A stretch of 64,000 nt of DNA. It comes from Neckera pumila (lineage: Eukaryota; Streptophyta; Bryopsida; Hypnales; Neckeraceae). Where the stretch lies: positions 3,798,065 to 3,862,064 of the forward strand of contig OZ018416.1 of assembly GCA_963969595.1 (NCBI GenBank). Reading direction: 5' to 3'. Shown in pieces: positions 35,181-47,689 of the stretch (positions are counted from its first letter, which is position 1; every line of letters starts with the position of its first letter). Below the pieces are notes generated by a model. That model was not told the origin of the DNA and searched no databases. It saw only the letters and a program-made list of their open reading frames with translations. Made by a program: the position numbers and the translations under genes.

Positions 35181-38100
35181 ACCCTATTTTGGGATAGAAA
35201 ACAAGTCAGTAGAATATTCAATTGTTGAATAGATAACATTCTTTATCATTAGTATTAAGGTCCACTTTAATTTCAAGATAATGCACGAATTAAGGAGAGA
35301 ATGAAGTGATGTGGCCAAAGTTTTTGAGTTGAAAGATATAATCATTCCTTTCTGTCATCTCCTATTTAGAAGGGACAATGTTTTTGGAATATGTAGTCAT
35401 CTATTTAGAATGTTTTATAGTCATCTACTTAAAATGTTATGTAGTTGAAAAGCAACAACAATTTTGATTCCAAGTATTAGTCATATTAATCCCAAAAGCA
35501 AAGGACTCTAATTTATGTACTATAGTAGATAAATTACAAAATTGTCTCTATTTTTTAGTAGATAAATTTGGTATTCTTCCATCTCCTTGCCGGATTGTGG
35601 GATCCAAGGGAGATTTCAAGTTTTCTGAATTTGATCTTCGAGTGGTTAGTATTTAATTCAAGTGTGTTTTCTAGAGGTGAAGAAAGTTGTTAGTTTTTTG
35701 CGTAGCCAGTTTATAGAAGTACAACAATGATTGGGGGTATTGTTTGGGTGATGAAGAAATTCAATTATGGTAATGTGAAGGTGACGGCTTTCTAACATGA
35801 TGGCTCTTAGTAAAGTACTTCTCTATTCAACTTATTATTGAGGGGGTATGTGATACAATGAATGTTTTTTGTTAATATACATTAGCTGGATTTTGGATTC
35901 ATTGTCCTTTAAAATATTTTGGATTTTAGATACACTTATGAAATCCTCCTACCTTCACCATTGGAAGTATTGCTAATTCATTGTGCCTTTAAATCTAATT
36001 CTAACACAAGCATATCATTTTAGATGCAACTACTACCTACCCTCTTAAATTGGCCAAAATGGCCCACTAAACTTTACTACTTTGTATTTCACAAAATATA
36101 AATTTGAATCACCTTCAAATTGGATTGGACTTCATTTATATACTACAAAGTATTTAATACAATAACCTAGTTAGAACTTCTATTTCTAAATTTATATTCA
36201 AACCATCTTTCATAAGATTTTTTCAAGTTTTACCTTCTAAAGAACCAACAAGTCCAGTTGAGGATTTTTCAAAACTCGGGTAAGTTCTATTGACTTTGTA
36301 TTTTGGAAATTTTAAATGAAATATTTAGTATGGATGCTAGTCATTGTAGTATGCATGCAAAAATATGTTTCAAGTCATTCCAATACATATTGTAAATATT
36401 ATAAGGCTTTGTCTAAATATATTCTAAAAGTATGAAATAATTTCATTAATTATATAGGTTGATACCTACTCAAAAACATTTGAACCACTCACTTCCAAAT
36501 AATAATTAAAGGTGAAAGTTTTAAAGGAGTTTTATTTTAAAGGCAATTATTATGAAGAGCACTAACATGTTTTTCAAAGATTTTGCTTCATATCCTACTT
36601 AGGAAAAAAATCACAATATTTGTTTTTAGCTATGAATGGTACTTTATGATATTGTCTTTGATGTCAAAGGTGAAAATTGTCTGTTTTTACACTTTATAAA
36701 GAATATGATCTTGTCTTACATTCCTTCTCCCCAATGCTTTTGTTATTCTTTACACCTATAAGATAAAATGTTTCAAGGAAAAACAAACAAAATGAAACCC
36801 TCAATTTATCAAGACATCTGGGATATTTAAATCTATCTTCAGTTTTAGTTTATTTAATACATCAATCGTCCTAAAATTGCAAGGCCAAATCTTCTCAAAT
36901 GATTAAGTTTTCATCTCTCAACTTTTTAATTTAAAAAAGTGCATGTCTTATTTGGAAAATAAGCTGAAAATACATTTTAAAATATCAAACCAAAAAGACT
37001 TTCAAATTCACTATTAAAAAATATTATGTAACAAATTGACAAAATACACTATATTGCTAATAATTTAATTATGTATAATTACAAATTATTGATCCAACAT
37101 TGAGAATGCTGTAATTAGCAAATTTTCTCTTATCTTTTTTATTGTTTTTTCTTAGAAAATATCCATAAATGCCCACAAATAAAATTCCTTGTGAAAACTA
37201 TTCCGCTTGAAAACTACTCTTTGACCACATGTTGGAGAAAAACATTTAAAATTTGAGAGTTGTACTCATAATTGAATGACTGAAAACGCTATCTTGTAAA
37301 AAATGCTACTTTGTCCTTTCAAGATTAAAAATAAAAACGTGACAATTGCAATGACTCAATCACATTGAAAGAGAGTGATGTATGTATATTACATTGCACT
37401 TGACATACATATATATATATATATTAATGATGAATAGTAAGTGTGTTCATACTACATATCAAGTCACAAATTAGTAAGGTTAATAATACAAAACAATTTG
37501 CATGTACCATTGACAAGAACTTTAGAATATTGATAATTCATTACATGAAGTTACATTTTAAGCATTCCAATCATTTGATTAAGCCCTTCAATTAAATCAT
37601 GAATTTTTTTCATTTTCTTTTTATCTTCTATATTCTCCAATACTACCAAAGTGTCACTTTCGCATGTAGAATTTAGAGCATTGCAACTAGTACATTAAAA
37701 AATTGGATGAAATGCATGCAATTAATGCTTTTATCCACCTTTGTACTTAATTTTTCCACAACAAATGAGCAATTTTTATCAAGGTTTGTAACACTTCCAA
37801 ATTTATTTACTTTTTCTTGAAATTTAGTACATTGGCATAAAAAGTAATAGATTCTTATTTATTTTTGTTCACTAGGGAGACTTGCAATGGCTTATAAGTT
37901 CATATAGTAAGTTGTTGCAATGGTGTAAATAAGTAACAGACCTTGTAAACAATTAACTCTCCTTTTTGACTTGATGATACTATTGTAGTGGAGACTCAGG
38001 CTATGTAGACTAGAAAATAACTACAAGAAGGCACATTGGTAGTCAAGTTTGTCATGTGGGTTTTCATGTGGGTCCTTTTCTTGGTATATGTAACCTAGTT

Positions 38101-38522
38101 GGAATGAGTGGAGACTTATACGCATAATGCATACATAATTTTTTCATTCAAATCTTTAGACATTAATTCAAAAGTGATGTTACCATCCTAACTTTAAATT
38201 AAATCATTTGATTTCAATTGTGTGATTTCTAACGGCATAACATTGTTTTCCAATGAGGCTGGGGTTCCTTTTGCAATCTTGTCAAAAGGGGATTCCTACA
38301 ATGAATACATTGTCTTCTATGTCTCCTCAGCCAATCCCAATCCTTGAATTGACAGATAAGAATCCCTCTCAAGCATCTAAAAGAGCATAATACCTTTCCA
38401 GCATGTACAGGACCATTGTCTAGTTACGGTACACAATGTTATGGGTTTCATCCATGCAAGTTTGAAGAATATCTCACAAAACATTCCCAATTTTCCTCCT
38501 GAGTGACAAGTTGCCACGAATC
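35181..38522. other. AT-rich intergenic, no gene or element assigned
   Basis: About 3.3 kb, strongly AT-rich. A short (TA)n run lies around 37408-37424. No TTAA ends, long frames or repeat pairs were recognised; old unrecognisable elements are likely. Confidence 0.5.
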
Positions 38523-38536
38523 AAAATCCCTGGTGG

Positions 38537-38569
38537 CTCCATGTGTTTCAAAAAAAGAAAAAAAGAAAA
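38537..38569 (+). mobile_element. A-tailed micro-retroposon, 33 bp
   Basis: Insert CTCCATGTGTTTCAAAAAA... with G-punctuated A tail, flanked by a perfect 14 bp direct repeat AAAATCCCTGGTGG (38523-38536 and 38570-38583). The clearest example of the micro-insertion family. Confidence 0.75.
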
Positions 38570-38583
38570 AAAATCCCTGGTGG

Positions 38584-38868
38584 AGATGCTCTCCTTGCCG
38601 AATTCATTTGTTCGCAAGCTACAGTAGTTTTGAAGCGCGGGTGGCTAATAAAGCTAATTTAAGGATAGGGCAGCCTGTTGTTCTCGAGGTTGTTGGACGA
38701 AATGGTCGCGCTGCCTTGTGTCTTGTGCCTGAGTGGTCTCTTGAGGCCAAGCATGTACTGAAATGAGGACCCAACAGGACCCCTAGTTTCTGCATACAGT
38801 TTTCCTTTCGAAATAGCTAGAAAATCTACATAACAGAGCTCACTGTACTGTCCACAACATTCAATACA
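38584..38868 (+). other. GC-richer patch, possible gene fragment
   Basis: An open stretch of about 60 codons ending at 38766 (ANLRIGQPVVLEVVGRNGRA and further) has higher GC than its surroundings. I do not recognise it, and stops appear in flanking sequence. It may be a relic of a captured or retroposed gene. Confidence 0.2.
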
Positions 38869-39838
38869 TTAGCCCCTCACCGCCCAAAGTCCAACCGGCT
38901 TAAAAAATGCTTGCCTTTGCAAGTCTGAAAAGTCAAAATTAGAGTGAGGTATGAAGATCTCAACCGTACAATATTGTAGTGTGTATGTTTTAGACGGTGT
39001 GGAACAAATTTGGGGTCATTTGACCGTTTAGATTGAAAGATTATAATGTTTTAGTGTTCAAAAAAGGTGCTGAAATTTTCTTAAAAACACATTTGGAGGT
39101 GAAATTCAATTTCTAACCTACTCAAATGAAAAACCTTTAAGCTACAAAGTGACTCAAAACCATAATATAAACACTTTGGTGAAAAGAATTTCATAAAAAA
39201 TGAATCATTGTGTCTACAAAATGGATTGAAATGTCCCAAAACAGTGAAAAAAGGAGCAAAAAATCACATCTACAATTGAACCTCCTTCTACTAAAATGCT
39301 TCTCAGACAATCAAAACTTCTTGGATTGATATGAAATTTTAGCCACAAGAACTTGACAAGTATACGCAACTTCCCCAACAAGAATTTTTGAAAGAAGATC
39401 ATGTATGAAGTAGTTATGAGCCGCCGAAGTTGACTGAAATGCAATAATATCTGGATTTTGAACTTTGAATTGCTCCCAAGAATTCAAAACAACTTGGATT
39501 GGCATGAAAATTTTACCACAATAACTAGACCTTAAAAGGAGTATAAAATCCAACAAATTTTTATTGAAAACGAACATTTCTGGAAAAAGATACAAGCCCC
39601 CAAAGTTGCATTTATCACAATGTAGTGTGCAGAACAAAAATTGACCTTGTGAACTTCGAATGGCTCTCGCAAACTCAATTCGTCTTGGATTGATCTGAAA
39701 ATTTTACCATAGAAATTAGACTGGTATGCGCAACTTTTCCGACAATTTTTATTGAATTCGAACATTGGATGCAAATGTTATAGTGCTTCAAAGTTTGTGT
39801 GGGGACACTTTTCGTCCTCTTGGGCAGTGAGGGGTTAG
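38869..39838. mobile_element. TTAA-like element, family 4 (TTAG ends, tandem modules)
   Basis: 970 bp. Ends TTAGCCCCTCACCGCCCAA and, reverse complemented, CTAACCCCTCACTGCCCAAG, a diverged form of the TTAACCCC ends. The left part keeps the shared block CCGTACAATATTGTAGTG and TTTGACCGTTTAGATTGAAA. The right half is three tandem modules of about 150 bp (about 39300-39425, 39470-39600, 39636-39790), each with GGATTGATATGAAATTTT or close variants and GACAAGTATACGCAAC-like text. Overlapping minus-strand frames reflect the modules, not genes. Confidence 0.7.
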
Positions 39839-40404
39839 TATGCATTTTCATTGCCTTGGCTGTATGATAGATGGTGTAAACTATTTCACACACAACAATA
39901 CAACATCAACAGGTGGAGGCTCAATGTGATGAGCAAGGTGCATGAAGGAAAGACAGTGGGCATGAAGGCTATTCAATGTTCTCTTATTTGTCTCCAGGAC
40001 TTTGCCCTCGACTTTTCCGCCGATTGTTCTAGTTCTAAAAATTTATGGAATAAACTCCATTTTCAAAAAAACAAAGGCTACTCAATGATATGTCTATGAG
40101 AAAATCTTCAATAGTTTCAGGTATACTAGATTGACCGCAAAAGCATTCCGCATCAAGCGTAGAAAATTTTGATATGTGTTCTTGTCTCATGTGATTTCTA
40201 CAACAATGTTTGGAATCATATTTAATTGGCTCTGGGTCTGGATCCATGGGAGAATGAAAGCCTTGCATCAACAGAAGGTAACTTATTGATTTCAATAATA
40301 TTGAATGAAGAGGAAGTCTGTATAGTACTTGATACTGGAAAAATGAGCCAAAGCCACTTGTACTGTAGTAAGATATTCTCTTCCAAAAATGCCCCCCCCC
40401 CCTG
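39839..40404. other. Intergenic, no gene recognised
   Basis: Short frames on both strands (for example 39851-40099 plus and 40035-40295 minus) match no family I know. A poly-C run lies at 40392-40402. Confidence 0.35.
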
Positions 40405-40849
40405 TAAGGTAAACCAGCCCATTGTGGTCAAAATTAGGAGTCTACCCTCATGTCGTTGCTGAAAATTTTCAAATGTTTTTCCACACGAAGACAAGTGTGA
40501 GAGAGAGTGAGGACATTTGAAATTACATTTTTTGGACCAAGTACGAATTAGTTCTGAATTTCTGAAGTGATTTGTCCAAAAGAGTCAATAGACTACCCCA
40601 TAACCAACAAAAAGTGTATCCAATATGCTCTTCTTAATCACCTAAAGTGGTCACAATAATTTCTAATGTAGAAGGCCATAAAAAGTCACTTCCTACAATG
40701 ATTTACACTGAAAAAGCAGGTGTTCCTAATGAGGTCACTAATCACTCCATTGGTGTCAGGTTAGACATTGATTGTGGCCAAAAACACTGTCATGGGGTCA
40801 TTAGGTGTCCACTATGGGTCATCTGACCACAATGGGCTCGTCTACCTTA
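40405..40849. mobile_element. MITE-like element, 445 bp
   Basis: Terminal inverted repeats of about 25 bp: TAAGGTAAACCAGCCC plus ATTGTGGTCA on the left; the right end reads TAAGGTAGACGAGCCC plus ATTGTGGTCA in reverse complement (two mismatches). No coding frame. Target duplication not identified. Confidence 0.7.
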
Positions 40850-41227
40850 TATTCTTGCCTACAATGTCCTGATGTGGCTTTTGAACAAGAAAGGGTAGGA
40901 TTGATTTTGAACATCTCTATAATAATTTTCTTTTGAAAATATGTCTGGTACTTATTGGCTCCGGACTAAAGAAAAAGAGGCTTTTGCATTGGTAAAAACT
41001 ACCTTGAGGAAAATTTTGAGTGGCTACGTTACTCGAAAAATGTGGCAATGCTATTGGGACACAGGCTTTGGTAGTGGTGGAAATACACGTTGAAAGAATC
41101 AAGAATGTCGGTTCAATTACCAAGAAGTTCCAACAAAAAATAAAGAGTTTAGTAGCAAGACCTATGTTGTGGATGCTTACCCGAACACCTTTAGTATAGA
41201 ATTAGTTATCTTACTTGCATGTTTAGA
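40850..41227. other. Intergenic, nothing recognised
   Basis: About 380 bp with no recognisable gene or repeat before the next TTAA element. Confidence 0.45.
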
Positions 41228-42155
41228 TTAACCCCTAATGTTCCATGACTATGTTATCACCAAAAACACTCCAAAAGTGCATTTCTAATACAAGTACCAA
41301 GTTTTTGAAAATAAACATTTTTTGGACGCATATAACCATAGGATCTTGTAGTATGCTAACTTAGAAAACATGTGGAAAAAATTTCAGAAATTTCTACTAC
41401 GTGGATTGCAAGATATGAGCATTCAAATTTCTTGAAATCCTTTTTTTGGTCCTGCAAAAAATAGGGCAACTGCACTTCACAAGGTCACATTGGAATGAAA
41501 AAAAGTTGAAAATGGTGGTGCTTCTTTGGATTCATTCTTCAAGTCAAGTTGGCTACAAGCTAGAAAAATTTAAGACCATTTGGAATTGTACAACATATAG
41601 GAAAAAAATCGTAAGTAGAAAGAAGTAGGGAATGGTTCAAATTACTAAATTATTAAGAATTTAGTGATAAAAGAGTGAAAAGTGCCAATTCCAATGGTTG
41701 CAATGTTATAATAAACAATCTACATCTTATGATTTTATTTTTTTCAAAAAAATGTTGAAAATTGAGCTAAATAAGGACTTTAAAGTTTATTTTAGAGTAG
41801 CAAACCTACTTGCAAACTGAAACTCCTCATATTTTTTCATCTCATTGATCAAAATGGAATGATTCAAAGCTTTCCACATATATAAATCTAGAAAACCTAT
41901 TTCAAATTTTTTTCTCTAAAAACATTGATTTTTAAAAATCTTCTTGGATTGCCCATTCACAAAAAAAAGTAATATATTAGGCCGTAACTTTTATTTATGT
42001 TTCCAAATGTCATGAAATTTAGTGAATATGAAAGATATTCCTTGTCCACACCTTTTAAAAAAATTTTGGCCTAACATATATAAATCTTCATTCAAACGAA
42101 CCTATCCAAAATTGCTATGTAGCCAAAATATGTAGTTTGGTCCTTTAGGGGTTAA
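41228..42155 (-). mobile_element. TTAA element, family 1 (B to A)
   Basis: 928 bp with TTAACCCCTAA at the left and CCTTTAGGGGTTAA at the right. It is reversed relative to the copy at 47846: end B (CCATAGGATCTTGTAGTATG) comes first and end A (TTGGTCCTTTAGGGG) last. No coding frame. Confidence 0.87.
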
Positions 42156-42385
42156 AGAAATTAAATTTACAATGATAAGAAATAACTTAATTTATCAAAA
42201 GTAAATTTATCATAGACAAGTAACTTTGTTTATTAGTATTCTGGCATTTTCATATTGGTATGAAGAAGTCTATCTAGAAATGGAAGTATAGCAAAAAATA
42301 TTTTTTTGTTAGTTTTTTTAATTTGAAGTAGTATGTTGAAAATCTACATTTAGATACTAGTAAATAATTGAGAATCTATGCATGC

Positions 42386-43544
42386 TTAACCCCTAAAGGA
42401 CCAAAGCCATTTTTCTGCCAAAAATCACTCAAAACTGCCATTTCTTTAGCAAGGAGTATAAAAAATTTGAAAATTGTACTTTTTTCACATCTAACCATAT
42501 GCTCTTATACTTACCTAGTACGACAATATGTGGAAAAAATTTCAGAATTTTTGACCTTACAAATTGCAAGATATTTGTGTTTAAAGTGAAAAAAACAAGT
42601 TTTTCAACACATTGCAGGACTAAAATATTTGACTTTCAATCTTCTGAACTTAAAATTTTTGCACACTACAACCTTTTGAGCTTTAAGTCTTTATGGTAAA
42701 GAATTAAGTTGAGATTCTAGAAAAAAAAATTCAAAAAGACTTCATTTTTATTCTTTAAATATTATTAAGTAGAAGTAAATACAAGATAGAAAGAAAATCA
42801 AAATTATAAACCCTAATTGCTCAAAAAACAAGATTGTCCATAAATTTCTCATAACAGATCCAAATGGAACAAATCAAAGCTTTCCATGCTGACAAAAATT
42901 TATCCTATGAGAAAAAAATTGAAATAAAAAAATTCCAAATTTTAAAATTTTTTTAGTTCGCCCCTCTCCCTGGTTTTGAGCTTATTTGGGCATAACTTTT
43001 GTTCCTACGCACCAATTGAAAAAAAAATTATATAAGGTAGAAGCACCAATAGTCGATCATTTAAAGAGTTTTGGAATAGATTGTGTGCAGTATGAGGTGG
43101 TGGAATTTTTCCCATGTAGAAAGATAAGAAATATGGAGATTGCAAAATTTTCACAGTTTAATTTCCAAAATTGAAATTACAGTAAATTTTGGGAGCCAAA
43201 AAGTGCATTTCTCTAGTAGGCAATATCTAGAGTCTTTCAATTCCAATAGTTCAAGGATGCTCACTATTTCAAGACATGTGTCATAACCATATTAGTTCCA
43301 ACCTTGAAAAGGACTGAAAACCAACACTCCAAGCCTGGTTTCCAACCTAAGGTTGGAAACGGCGCACCCTATAGGTTGGATATTGGGCGTGGTTGACAAC
43401 TGGTGCTTCTACCTTATCCATGAAGCTCATCAATTTTTCTATTTTAAAAAAAAATAAAAAAAAAACATACAAAAATTTAGCCCGTGGATATTTGCTCAAA
43501 ATCCCAAATGTCCGCCGAACGGACAATGGTCCTTTAGGAATTAA
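42386..43544 (-). mobile_element. TTAA element, family 2 (B to A), with a nested insertion
   Basis: 1159 bp. Left TTAACCCCTAAAGGACC, right GGTCCTTTAGGAATTAA. Near the left: AAAATCACTCAAAACTGCC; near the right: GGGCATAACTTTTGTTCC and ACGGACAATGGTCC. The extra length relative to 44097-45048 is largely due to the insertion at about 43035-43418. Confidence 0.85.
43035..43418. mobile_element. Nested element with GGTAGAAGCACCA ends
   Basis: About 380 bp inside the TTAA element. The left end AAGGTAGAAGCACCAATAG and the reverse complement of the right end AAGGTAGAAGCACCAGTTG form the inverted termini. Homologous copies at 56957 and 60764 lack it (they run directly from AAAATTA to the AAGCTAAT block), which gives natural empty sites. 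No coding frame. Confidence 0.65.
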
Positions 43545-43640
43545 TAAGCAATAACAAAGTGGCCATTTGTTTTGGAGGTGCTTCAAGGTACTAACAACAT
43601 TTACAAAAAAAAAATAATAATAATAAAGTAATCCACTATT

Positions 43641-43699
43641 TTTTATTTTTTTATTTTTTTATTTTTTTATTTTTTTAAACACATGGACCAATTCCATTG
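43641..43699 (-). mobile_element. A-tailed micro-retroposon, 59 bp
   Basis: On the minus strand the insert reads CAATGGAATTGGTCCATGTG then TTTAAAAAAAT and an (AAAAAAAT)n tail. It is flanked by 16 bp direct repeats with one mismatch (AAAGTAATCCACTATT at 43625-43640; AAAGTAGTCCACTATT at 43700-43715). Confidence 0.7.
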
Positions 43700-43715
43700 A
43701 AAGTAGTCCACTATT

Positions 43716-44096
43716 CAACACCATACCCTTCAACAAAGAATGAAGTGTGTACAAGTTAACTGACCTATATTTTGAAGCATAACTTAGTTATTCCATTTTC
43801 AGGCACTCTTTCATTTGACAACTACACTTCCATTAAAAAGCACAAGGTAATGGTATACAACAATTATAATGTGTCTTTTACTTGACAAAATAAAAGTTTA
43901 ACTGAATGCTATCAAAATTACATTATTCTATTAGTTTTTAATTTCACAAATTTGGCATTAATATCCATTGTGTAATGTCCATTTTTTTAAAATTTAATCC
44001 TTGATAGCACCTAATACTCAAGGTATAGAAAATTAAAAATTAAAATGGACTTTACACAACTTTCCCTTTTGAAATACTTATTTGTTGTTTATAACT
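43716..44096. other. AT-rich spacer between TTAA elements
   Basis: No gene or repeat recognised. Confidence 0.4.
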
Positions 44097-45048
44097 TTAA
44101 CCCCTAAAGGACCATTGCATTTGGGGGACAAATGGATATTTTGGGCAGGTACCTACGGGCTGAAATTTTATCCTGAGTTTTGAAATATTTTTTTGAAGAC
44201 AGAAAAATTGATTAGCTTCATGAAAGTGTGTACATTTTTTCCATCGGTGCCCGGAAACAAAAGTTATGCCCCAAACAGCTCGAAACTTGGAAAGGAGGGA
44301 GAGAGGGCAACAAAAAAAAATTTGAAAAATTTGAATTTTTTTTTCAATTTTTATCCCCATAGATTATATTTTTGTCTTCTCATAGATTATATTTTTGTCT
44401 ATATGAAAAGCTTTTATTCATTCCATCTGGATTTGTTGTGAGAAAATTATAGACATCCTTGTTTTTCAGGCAATTAGAGCATCTTTTTGAAAAAATGACT
44501 TATAGGATTTCTTTTTTAATGCAAATTTTATGATTAAAAAAATAAAAAAAATTCACATGGTTTCTTTTGCTTGCGAGAACAATCTCACCGTTGGTGCATT
44601 TTAATTCCATCTTAGAGATATTAATAATTTAGATTTTCCTTCTATTTTGTACCTACTTCTACTTAAAAAGAATTTAAAGAATGAAAATTAAGTTTTTTTG
44701 AAATTTTTTTTTCCCCTAGACTCTAAACTTAATTTGGCACCACAAAGATTTAAAGCTCAAAACTTTGTAGTGTAAAATAGTAAAGTTAGAAAGGTTTAAA
44801 GTCAAATAATCTAATCTTGCAATGTGCTGGAAAACTTGATTTTTTCACTTTAAATACAAATATCTTGCAATTTATGCGGTAAAAGCTTCCAAAAAAATTC
44901 CATACAATTTTATACTAATTATTTGTAAGATCCTACAGTTAGATATGCAAAAACAAATCTTTTAAATTTCTTTCTACTCTTTGCTATTGAAATGGCAATT
45001 CTGAGTGTTTTTTGGCAGAAAAAAGGCCTTGGTCCTTTAAGGGGTTAA
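44097..45048 (+). mobile_element. TTAA element, family 2 (A to B)
   Basis: 952 bp, ends TTAACCCCTAAAGGACC and GGTCCTTTAAGGGGTTAA. Inverted relative to 42386-43544. It has CGGTGCCCGGAAACAAAAG with the AGTTATG module, a 21 bp tandem duplication of CATAGATTATATTTTTGTCT at about 44359-44400, and the end-B block. Confidence 0.87.
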
Positions 45049-45337
45049 GTACCGGATTATCAGTTCTAATTACTAAAAGATGAGCCTTGTTACATTGTCA
45101 AATAATATTTTTGAACATATACTTTGTTTTTTAAATTTCCATATTGAAACAATTTCATATTTCTACAAAATGAAGAATGTTTTTCAATAGATGCAAAAAA
45201 TCAAACAATTTTTGAATTTTTTTGTAGTTTTTGGATTCAAGGATGAAATATTTGAAAATATGAGAACAGATACAATGCAATTATCCTAAAAGCTTCCGCA
45301 CAAGATGTAAATAGGAATTAAAAACTTTCCAACATAC
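45049..45337. other. AT-rich spacer between TTAA elements
   Basis: Just under 300 bp with nothing recognised. Confidence 0.4.
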
Positions 45338-46260
45338 TTAACCCCTAAAGTTCTATGACTATGTTCTCATTGAAAAAGCTCAAAAACTGCCATTTTTAGT
45401 ACAAATATCTAATTTTTGAAAAAAACTTTTTCGACACATATAACCGTAGGATCTTGTAGTATGCTGACTTGAGAACATATGGTAAAATTTCAGGAATTTC
45501 CACCACATGGATTTCAAGATATAAGCATTTGACTTCACTATAACCATTTTTTGGGCATTGCAAAAAACATCACTTCACAAGCTCACTTTTTGATGAAAAA
45601 ATGTCCAAAATGATGGTGTTTCTTTAGATTCTTTTTCCTAGACAAGTTGGCTACATGCTTGAAAATTTTCACTTCATTTGGAATTGTACAACATATAGGA
45701 AAAAAATAGTAAGTAGATAGTAGTAGAGAATGATTCACAATACAAAATTGTCAAAGAATTTAATTATGGAATTGAAAAATGCTAATCCCAATGGCGACAA
45801 TGTTGTAATAAATAATCTAAATCTTGGGATTTTATTTTTTTCAAAAAGTATTGAAAATTGAGTAAGATAAAGGACTTCAAAGTTTATTTTAGAGGAAAAA
45901 ATCCATAACTGACCGCAAACTTAAAATCTTCATAACTTTTGACTCATTGATAAAAATAGGATGATTCAAAGCTTTTTACCTACATATAACTCTAGAAAAC
46001 TAATTTCAAATTTTTGTTTTCAAAAAAAGTGATCTTTTCTAATCTGCCCGGACTGCCCAGTTACAAAAAAAAGTAACTTTCTAGGCCATAACTTTTGACT
46101 CGTATTTCCAAATGTCATGAAATTTGGTGCATATGAAAGATTTTCCTTGCCCCCACCTTCTATTAAAATTTCAGCCCAAAATATAGAAATCTCTAGTCAT
46201 ATATACTTGCCCAAAAATTCTATATGGCCAAAAATCACATGTTGGTTCTTTAGGGATTAA
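45338..46260 (-). mobile_element. TTAA element, family 1 (B to A)
   Basis: 923 bp with left end TTAACCCCTAAAGTTC and right end TTCTTTAGGGATTAA. End B (CCGTAGGATCTTGTAGTATG) first; end A (TTGCCCAAAAATTC) last. The middle carries CCCGGACTGCCCAGTT and GCCATAACTTTTGACTCG. Confidence 0.87.
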
Positions 46261-46684
46261 AATGACCTTTGGCAATATCTTTGCTATTTTCAAGTTAAGG
46301 ATTAGGTTTAGGTTAAGGTTTTAAATTGCTACTTGCAATTAGTACAAGAACTTCAATTTTCTTACATTAATTTGTTTTATTTTTATTGTTAATTTTTCTT
46401 TCATAATTTAATATGGAATAATATAAATCTTTTGTTCATAAAATTTTAAAATAATTGAATTTTATGTAATGAAACAAAAAACATTTAAGATAGAACAACC
46501 AAATGCCATCAATCACCCAATTTTGACATCTATTGGACCTTCCATTTGCGTCAATCACTCACCCATTACCACTACAATCTTAGTAGCCCTTTAGTATTAT
46601 GACAATGCACTTGGGGAGGGGACACGCGTCAACGTGTGGTTTGGCATAGGTGTACTTGCGCTTAGTTACCGATTTCATCCCAAC
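46261..46684. other. AT-rich intergenic
   Basis: Contains AAGGATTAGGTTTAGGTTAA at about 46299-46318, superficially telomere-like but too short and irregular to be called so. No gene seen. Confidence 0.4.
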
Positions 46685-46698
46685 AAACATTGAGAAAT

Positions 46699-46727
46699 AT
46701 GTGTTTCAAAAAAAACATTTAAAAAAA
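46699..46727 (+). mobile_element. A-tailed micro-retroposon, 29 bp
   Basis: Insert begins ATGTGTTTCAAAAAAAAC and ends in an A run, flanked by a perfect 14 bp direct repeat AAACATTGAGAAAT (46685-46698 and 46728-46741). Confidence 0.75.
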
Positions 46728-46741
46728 AAACATTGAGAAAT

Positions 46742-47275
46742 CTTAGAAAATTCATTATTTGTCCGAATGTCTTCATTCAACTTGCAAATGGCTTCCCTCG
46801 AACTTCTCAATTTGTTAAAAATACATGATTGACAAATAATAGCTTCTCCAAGGTATCTACTGCAGATAGCTGCTTGCTAATATCCATGTTACCTTGGTGA
46901 TTGTGTAGAATGTGGTTTAACTTATGACACGGCCAATCCACACCGGGCCATTTTTTTATTTTTTTTAAAAACCTAATCTTGGGACTCGGCCAGTTATGCA
47001 ACTTCTTTTGCCCTAGCCCACACCACTGCCATTCTCAATTCCAGGCATATTGATGTGAATTAATTTAATAACAGATGAATGATATTGTCCTTGGTCCTTG
47101 ACGATGCAGACATTTACTAGACCCTAGAACCACGGCAGTACAGAAAGGGGGTGATGATTTCTAAGCACAGTACCTTCTCTTGTGACAGCAACCAGTGCAA
47201 ATCCTACAGTCCCAGTCCAAGACTTGCAAGTTGGATCGTTTTAAAGGGCAAAGGCAATTTGCTGAAGGCCCGAAG
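46742..47275. other. Intergenic, no gene recognised
   Basis: Slightly GC-richer than the elements around it. A 64-codon minus-strand frame (46807-47001) matches nothing known. Confidence 0.4.
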
Positions 47276-47290
47276 TTGTGTCACTAACTT

Positions 47291-47324
47291 CTTCTTCTTT
47301 TTTTTTCTTTTTCTTTTTCTTGAA
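47291..47324 (-). mobile_element. A-tailed micro-insertion, 34 bp
   Basis: On the minus strand the insert reads TTCAAGAAAAAGAAAAAG and on. It is flanked by 15 bp direct repeats with one mismatch (TTGTGTCACTAACTT at 47276-47290; TTGCGTCACTAACTT at 47325-47339). Confidence 0.65.
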
Positions 47325-47382
47325 TTGCGTCACTAACTTAGCTCGCACACTCACGGCTCGTTCCTGAAATTCTGTGCTGTTA

Positions 47383-47465
47383 CTTCTCGCTGGCCTCTGG
47401 TTCTGTGTACTACTTCCCCTTGCAATAGAAATTGTCCATGTGTTTCAAAAATTAAAAACAAGTAT
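47383..47465 (+). mobile_element. A-tailed micro-retroposon, 83 bp
   Basis: A longer member. It contains CAATAGAAATTGTCCATGTG and TTTCAAAAATTAAAAAC, matching the 59 bp member at 43641-43699. Flanks are imperfect direct repeats (AAATTCTGTGCTGTTA at 47367-47382; AAATCCTGTGCTGTTT from 47466). Confidence 0.55.
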
Positions 47466-47689
47466 AAATCCTGTGCTGTTTACGTAAGCAGTCCTTTGCT
47501 ATATAATGGCTGCCTTCCAGGGACGTCCCACAAACTGCCTTCCTCACATACAAATCGTACCCTTTAGAGCAGCTCCAATGCCACACTAGAATAAGCACGG
47601 GGACAGTGCCAATGGGGCTTATAACGTTCTTTTGCAAAAAAAAACACTCTACTATGCAACCGTTGTTGCATGTCACTATATACTGTAAT

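Noticed and set aside
39214..39893. Four overlapping minus-strand frames with similar repeated peptides
   Set aside because: The similarity comes from three tandem DNA modules inside a TTAA-type element; frames are short, shift between modules and have no known domain.
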